A stretch of DNA of 9,826 nt from Candidatus Brevefilum sp. (GTDB lineage Bacteria > Chloroflexota > Anaerolineae > Anaerolineales > Anaerolineaceae), in contig SKPR01000076.1 in assembly GCA_007119455.1 (NCBI GenBank), forward strand, positions 1 through 9,826, read 5' to 3'. Shown here in pieces: positions 6,805-9,826 of this stretch. A program made the translations under genes and the position numbers. Every line of letters begins with the position of its first letter. The stretch's first letter is position 1. Below the pieces are notes generated by a model that saw only the letters and a list, made by a program, of their open reading frames with translations, ran no database searches and was not told the origin of the DNA.

Positions 6805-8345
6805 AACAACACCTCCATCTCTTCTGCTGGCTGTTTCTTGATACCCAGCATGTAGAGCCCTAGTTCTTCCTCCCCTAAAGATTCAGCATCTGGGAACACA
6901 CCAGTGATTTCTCCTTCATAAACAGCAATGATCCGGTCAGATAGGCTCATTACCTCGCCCAGATCGGCCGACACCAGTAATACCGCAGTTCCTTCGGTGC
7001 GCTTTTGAACTAGCTGCTCCCTGACAAACTCAGTGGCACCCACATCAATACCACGGGTTGGCTGGGCAGCGATTAGAAGCTCCGGGTCAGAGGTGAATTC
7101 TCTGGCAACGATCACCTTTTGCATATTGCCACCTGAAAGCGAGGCTACAGGCAAATCCCCATCAGGGGTCAGAATGCCATATTCTTTAATGCTCTGAGCA
7201 CCGAAGTCTCGCACAGTTTTATAATCGATCGAGGTCCCTTTGCGAAATGGTGATCGGAAATAGCGATCAACGATCAGGTTTTCATTAATTGAAGCCTCAA
7301 GTGCAAGTCCGTTGGTCAACCGGTCTTCGGGGATATGGCTAACTTTTGCCATCCGTACTTCACGCGGTGTTTTATTAAGAACCGGGTTTCCATTGACCAA
7401 TGCATCCCCAGATGTAGCCGGACGCAGACCGGTTAATATCTCAACGAGTTCAGTCTGGCCATTGCCTTCAACACCGGCAATCCCCAGGATCTCACCTGCA
7501 TAGATATTGAATGAAACATTGTTCAGAACTCGCCGACCGGTCTCATCAACATAGGAAAGATTCTGAACTTCCATCACTTTACGGCCACGTTCTGAAGGAG
7601 GTTTATCAACACGCATGAGCACTTCTCGCCCAACCATCATACGAGCCAGACTTTCGCGGGTGGCTTCTTCTGTCGGCAATGTGCCAATCGCTTTCCCTTT
7701 GCGCATGACTGTGACCCTGTCCGATACTTCTTTTACCTCACGGAGTTTATGGGTGATAAATACAACCGTTTTCCCCTGGTCAACAAGTTTACGAATAGCT
7801 GAGAATAATTCCTGAGTTTCCTGGGGCGTCAAAACAGCCGTTGGCTCGTCAAGGATCAGGATGTTGGCACCCCTGTACAGTGCTTTTAAAATTTCAACAC
7901 GCTGTCGCATTCCGACATTAATCGTATCAACAATCGCTTCTGGGTCCACTCTCAAACCATATTGCTGGGAGATCTGAAGCGTCTCATCAATCGCCTGCCG
8001 TTTCTTAAGCAAGCCATTTTTAGTTGGTTCCTGTCCCAGAACAATATTCTCTGCTACGGTAAAAGAAGGTACCAACATAAAATTTTGATGAACCATTCCG
8101 ATGCCGGCATCAATTGCATCCCGTGAGGAATTGAAATGGCGTTCTACCCCTTCAACAAAAACCTTGCCTTCAGTGGGCTTCTCCATTCCATAAATAATTT
8201 TCATCAAGGTTGATTTACCAGCACCATTTTCACCAACAAGTGCATGGATTTCACCAGCGTTGACGGAAAAATCGACACCTTTATTGGCCATCACGCCGTT
8301 GGGATAAATTTTATAAATATCTTTTAACTCAATGATTGGCGGCAC
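6801..8345 (-). CDS. Nucleoside-type ABC importer ATPase with two fused nucleotide-binding domains (NupO/YufO-like)
   Basis: 514 residues from the GTG at 8345. NBD1: Walker A 'GENGAGKST' (38-46), Q-loop 'MVHQNFMLVPS' (84-94), degenerate signature 'VGMRQRVEI' (144-152), Walker B 'ILILDEPTAVL' (162-172) with Glu167, and H-loop His199. NBD2: Walker A is degenerate ('GVEGNGQTEL', 291-300, without GKS/T), the signature 'LSGGNMQKVIVARE' (403-416) is canonical, and Walker B reads 'LLIAAQPTRGID' with Gln where the catalytic Glu should be. This asymmetry is normal for sugar and nucleoside importers of the RbsA/YufO type, leaving one competent composite site. An upstream in-frame ATG at 8393 would add 'MPAGGKPPAGYL...', encoded by a hairpin, so I reject it. 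GTG at 8345 has GGAGG at ideal distance and puts 'PPIIELKDIYKIYPNG' at the N-terminus, as in relatives. The stop overlaps the first permease. Confidence 0.95.
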   Translation of the reverse strand: MPPIIELKDIYKIYPNGVMANKGVDFSVNAGEIHALVGENGAGKSTLMKIIYGMEKPTEGKVFVEGVERHFNSSRDAIDAGIGMVHQNFMLVPSFTVAENIVLGQEPTKNGLLKKRQAIDETLQISQQYGLRVDPEAIVDTINVGMRQRVEILKALYRGANILILDEPTAVLTPQETQELFSAIRKLVDQGKTVVFITHKLREVKEVSDRVTVMRKGKAIGTLPTEEATRESLARMMVGREVLMRVDKPPSERGRKVMEVQNLSYVDETGRRVLNNVSFNIYAGEILGIAGVEGNGQTELVEILTGLRPATSGDALVNGNPVLNKTPREVRMAKVSHIPEDRLTNGLALEASINENLIVDRYFRSPFRKGTSIDYKTVRDFGAQSIKEYGILTPDGDLPVASLSGGNMQKVIVAREFTSDPELLIAAQPTRGIDVGATEFVREQLVQKRTEGTAVLLVSADLGEVMSLSDRIIAVYEGEITGVFPDAESLGEEELGLYMLGIKKQPAEEMEVLL

Positions 8346-8364
8346 GCATACCTCCATTAAATAA

Positions 8365-8390
8365 CCAGCAGGAGGTTTCCCCCCTGCTGG
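8365..8390 (-). promoter_or_regulatory. Intercistronic hairpin with GAAA tetraloop between lipoprotein and ATPase genes
   Basis: In the transcript the arms are CCAGCAGGGGG and CCTCCTGCTGG, giving 11 pairs including one G-U, closed by a GAAA (GNRA-type) loop. It is by far the most GC-rich stretch of the 65-nt gap. It begins about 20 nt after the lipoprotein stop and ends about 10 nt before the Shine-Dalgarno of the ATPase gene. It is followed by TTATTTAA, which is not a full U-tract. It may protect the 3' end of the lipoprotein message, or act as a leaky terminator so that binding protein is made in excess over the membrane parts. Which of these applies is inference. Confidence 0.7.
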
Positions 8391-8410
8391 CATTGCTTCA
8401 TCTAGTGATT

Positions 8411-9460
8411 CTAGTTAAAAACGGTATCCACCACGATATTACCATCAAGCAGGTCCTGTTCAACCTGTTCAATGGTTTCTTTGACCTCATCCGGGGTTAT
8501 CCGCTCGTAGTATTCATTCCTTGCCAGACCAACACCGCCCTCAGCGACACCGAGGAATTCAGCTTCACCAAACGGTAATGTACCTTCGATAAACATCGAC
8601 ATGGCGCGGTAGAGGCTGTTATCCACATTCTTGAGCATGGATGTCGGGATATGCTCAGCCTGGTCAGGGTCAGTTTCAGCAATGATGACGGCCTGATCGG
8701 AGTCAACACCAATTGCGAAGGTGTCCATTTCCTGAGCTGCCTGGAAAACACCAACACCGGTGCCACCAGCAACCTGGAAGACAAAATCAGCACCCTGTTG
8801 ATACATTGCCAGCGCCAGCTCTTTACCTCGAGCCGGGTCGTTCCAACCACCAGCATATTGCACGATCACACTTTCGACGCCATGTTCTCGGGCACCCTGT
8901 TCATAACCGACAATAAAGTCGTTGATGACCGGGATATCCTGTCCACCGACAACGCCCACGACACCTGTCTCGCTCATCAAACCGACATAAACGCCAGCCA
9001 GATATGAGCCTTCATTCTGCTTGTAAAGCACAGAATAGACATTATCCAGGTTCCCGAGGTCGTAATCAACGGATACATCATAGATGATGAAGTACTTGTC
9101 GGGATATTGGGGAGCCACTCTCTCAAGAAACTCCGACATCTGGAAGGTGCCAAGGATCATGACATCATATTCTTCATTGGCAGCAGCATCTTCCAAGGCT
9201 GCCTGCCAGCGAGCGGGGTCAATCCCTGCTTCGATGGTGTTAACCTGTACCTGGGGAAAATCATCCACTACCCAGCGCAAACCACGATCGGCTGAATCGA
9301 AGAATGATTTATCACCAAGCACACCGTTCACAAGATGCACCACTCGAATTACATCTTCATCTTCATCAACGGGGTCAGCTGGCGCAGCAGGTGCGCATGC
9401 AACGAGCACCATGCTCACAAGTAAGACAAAACTAAACAGCACTAACAATTTTTGCTTCAT
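8411..9460 (-). CDS. BMP-family substrate-binding lipoprotein of a nucleoside ABC importer
   Basis: 349 residues. The N-terminus has a Lys-containing n-region, a hydrophobic core and the lipobox 'LVAC' with Cys22 as the lipidated residue, followed by an A/P/D/E-rich linker (23-36). The mature part is a BMP (PnrA/BmpA/TmpC-like) periplasmic-binding fold: 'GDKSFFDSADRGL' (49-61), 'YKQNEGSYLAGVYVG' (146-160), 'VGGQDIPVINDFIVGYEQGA' (171-190), 'WNDPARGKELALAMYQQG' (206-223), 'QVAGGTGVGVFQAA' (229-242), 'GVDSDQA' (251-257) and 'TSMLKNVDNSLYRA' (273-286). Characterised members bind purine nucleosides, which sets the expected substrate class. It is the first gene of the operon and should deliver substrate to the two permeases. 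The start is well supported: AGGAGGAG lies about 9 nt ahead of the ATG. The gene ends with TAG, and a second in-frame TAG follows two codons later. Confidence 0.95.
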   Translation of the reverse strand: MKQKLLVLFSFVLLVSMVLVACAPAAPADPVDEDEDVIRVVHLVNGVLGDKSFFDSADRGLRWVVDDFPQVQVNTIEAGIDPARWQAALEDAAANEEYDVMILGTFQMSEFLERVAPQYPDKYFIIYDVSVDYDLGNLDNVYSVLYKQNEGSYLAGVYVGLMSETGVVGVVGGQDIPVINDFIVGYEQGAREHGVESVIVQYAGGWNDPARGKELALAMYQQGADFVFQVAGGTGVGVFQAAQEMDTFAIGVDSDQAVIIAETDPDQAEHIPTSMLKNVDNSLYRAMSMFIEGTLPFGEAEFLGVAEGGVGLARNEYYERITPDEVKETIEQVEQDLLDGNIVVDTVFN

Positions 9461-9507
9461 TTTAGAATACTCCTCCTAAAACAGATTGGTTGGTAACAAA
9501 ACTTCAT
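9457..9507 (-). other. Possible 16-codon leader ORF overlapping the lipoprotein start
   Basis: An ATG at 9507 opens a reading frame encoding MKFCYQPICFRRSILK. Its TGA overlaps the ATG of the lipoprotein gene (ATGA), the same junction type used repeatedly inside this operon. The lipoprotein's Shine-Dalgarno lies within its Arg-Arg-Ser codons. Upstream of its own ATG there is only a weak GAAGTGAG. It could be a translated leader that couples to the main gene, or a chance frame; such a short ORF is easily random. Confidence 0.25.
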
Positions 9508-9564
9508 ACGCTCACTTCTACAACTTTTTTATTTTTCTCTATCGTTCAGCTCCTTTCTTTTTAC

Positions 9565-9579
9565 GATCCTGTCAGGATC
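9565..9579. promoter_or_regulatory. Perfect 15-bp palindrome over the predicted transcription start (candidate operator)
   Basis: The sequence is GATCCTG, one central base, then CAGGATC: two perfect 7-bp arms. The predicted start site, about 7 nt beyond the TATAAT at 9585-9590, falls near 9578, so the palindrome covers roughly +1 to +14, a classic position for a repressor. As RNA it would fold only with a short stem and is not followed by a U-tract, so a terminator is unlikely. No regulator gene is in the window, and I do not recognise the motif as the site of a named family. Confidence 0.5.
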
Positions 9580-9580
9580 A

Positions 9581-9612
9581 GGTAATTATATGACGAATAA
9601 TCGAAAATTACC
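9581..9612. repeat. Inverted repeat flanking the -10 box (candidate second operator)
   Basis: Arms GGTAATT (9581-9587) and AATTACC (9606-9612) are perfect inverted copies separated by 18 bp. One arm overlaps the TATAAT box and the other lies at the place of the -35 element. Binding here would directly control polymerase access. AT-rich 7-bp arms can arise by chance, so this is a candidate only. Confidence 0.35.
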
Positions 9613-9614
9613 GA
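9585..9614 (-). promoter_or_regulatory. Predicted sigma70-type promoter of the transporter/catabolic operon
   Basis: A perfect TATAAT on the minus strand (9590-9585) sits 125 nt upstream of the lipoprotein ATG. No good -35 hexamer is present: the best match at 16-18 bp spacing is TCGGTA (9609-9614), three of six consensus bases. This suggests a promoter that is weak alone or needs an activator. Transcription from it would give a leader of roughly 117 nt. Confidence 0.5.
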
Positions 9615-9725
9615 TTAAATAGGTATGTGACTCTCCAGATGTTCTTTTGGATAGTTACAGTATTTATGATCATATCAACTCTAACTTTATCGAATAAATC
9701 GCCCGGAATATGTTCGATTTGACGA

Positions 9726-9826
9726 TCACAAAACCCTTTCTCTGATGATGTCAATCATGATTTCAATTAATCTTTCAAGATCATAAACATCTGCAAGTTC
9801 TACAGCTGAATGATGATATCGAATCG
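9726..9826 (-). CDS. C-terminal end of a probable M42-family metallo-aminopeptidase (5' part beyond the window)
   Basis: Only the last 32 codons and the TGA are present. The peptide contains 'RYHHSAVELADVYDLE' and ends '...IDIIRERVL'. This resembles the C-terminus of M42 (TET/glutamyl aminopeptidase/YsdC) enzymes, which typically read RY-x-HS-P-x-E-x-x-D-x-x-D; the His before Ser is a metal ligand in that family. The usual Pro after HS is Ala here. The gene is co-directional with the operon but separated from it by 265 bp containing a promoter, so it is probably a separate unit. With so little sequence, another related metallopeptidase family cannot be excluded. Confidence 0.6.
   Translation of the reverse strand, partial: IRYHHSAVELADVYDLERLIEIMIDIIRERVL

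Larger units (their letters stand above)
9461..9725 (-). other. Intergenic regulatory region upstream of the operon
   Basis: This AT-rich gap separates the right-edge gene from the lipoprotein gene. It holds the TATAAT box, the palindrome and inverted repeat listed separately, and a purine-rich leader. The leader includes an AAAGGAG not followed by any usable start codon. A 10-bp palindrome (tatgatcata, 9665-9674) and a 6-bp inverted repeat (9696-9701 with 9715-9720) lie closer to the upstream gene; the latter has no U-tract and is a poor terminator. I recognise no known riboswitch class. Confidence 0.6.

Noticed and set aside
8346..8393. Longer N-terminus of the ATPase from ATG at 8393 (or ATG at 8357)
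   Set aside because: The extra residues are encoded by the GC-rich hairpin and do not resemble ATPase N-termini. The GTG at 8345 has a well-placed GGAGG, and the ATG at 8357 would overlap that ribosome binding site.
8651..9479. Plus-strand open frames of 118 and 131 codons opposite the lipoprotein gene
   Set aside because: They are mirror frames of the BMP coding sequence; their products are low-complexity and without recognisable motifs.
9673..9678. TTGATA as a -35 element of an alternative upstream promoter
   Set aside because: It is a good -35 match, but nothing close to TATAAT lies 15-18 bp downstream on the minus strand.
9696..9720. Inverted repeat AAATCG/CGATTT as terminator of the right-edge gene
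   Set aside because: The stem is only 6 AT-rich pairs with a 13-nt loop and no U-tract.
1..9826. Mobile elements, CRISPR arrays, tRNA or rRNA genes
   Set aside because: I saw no transposase or integrase motifs, no regularly spaced repeats and no structured RNA signature; nearly all the sequence is accounted for by one operon and its promoter region.

Overview
The window is most likely from a member of the Chloroflexota, probably Anaerolineae-like. The clues are a lipoprotein with an A/P/D/E-rich linker right after a 'LVAC' lipobox, moderate GC content by eye, strong GGAGG-type ribosome binding sites and tightly packed co-directional genes. This taxonomic call is inference only. Every gene I can support lies on the minus strand, so the biological order runs from right to left.

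Layout in transcription order. (1) At the right edge (9726-9826) are the last 32 codons of a gene whose C-terminus resembles M42-family aminopeptidases. (2) A 265-bp intergenic region (9461-9725) holds a perfect TATAAT box, a 15-bp palindrome over the predicted transcription start, a second inverted repeat straddling the -10 box, and a leader with a possible 16-codon ORF. (3) A complete nucleoside-type ABC importer follows: a BMP-family binding lipoprotein (8411-9460), a hairpin in the next gap (8365-8390), a fused double-NBD ATPase (6801-8345) and two permeases of the BPD_transp_2 family (5659-6804 and 4680-5657). (4) A catabolic block continues without a break: an ADP-ribosylglycohydrolase-fold protein (3676-4683), a deaminase-type amidohydrolase of the MTA/SAH deaminase group (2347-3672), a TrpF-like (beta/alpha)8 protein lacking the catalytic Cys (1676-2350), a PfkB/ribokinase-family kinase (674-1672) and a second PfkB kinase (1-677) cut by the left edge.

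From 8345 down to the left edge the genes overlap by 4 nt (ATGA or GTGA) or are separated by only 1-3 nt. This is therefore one operon of at least nine genes. The transporter belongs to the family that imports purine and pyrimidine nucleosides. Pairing an ADP-ribosylglycohydrolase homologue with a PfkB kinase and a nucleoside transporter recalls the E. coli yegTUV cluster. The simplest model is uptake of a nucleoside or N-riboside, deamination of its base, cleavage of its N-glycosidic bond, phosphorylation of the sugar, and rearrangement of the product by the TrpF-like protein. The substrate, the order of steps and the TrpF-like reaction are not known from the sequence. The combination, with a TrpF homologue altered at its catalytic Cys and two kinases, is the best candidate here for an undescribed pathway.

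I saw no RNA genes, insertion sequences, CRISPR arrays or integration signs.
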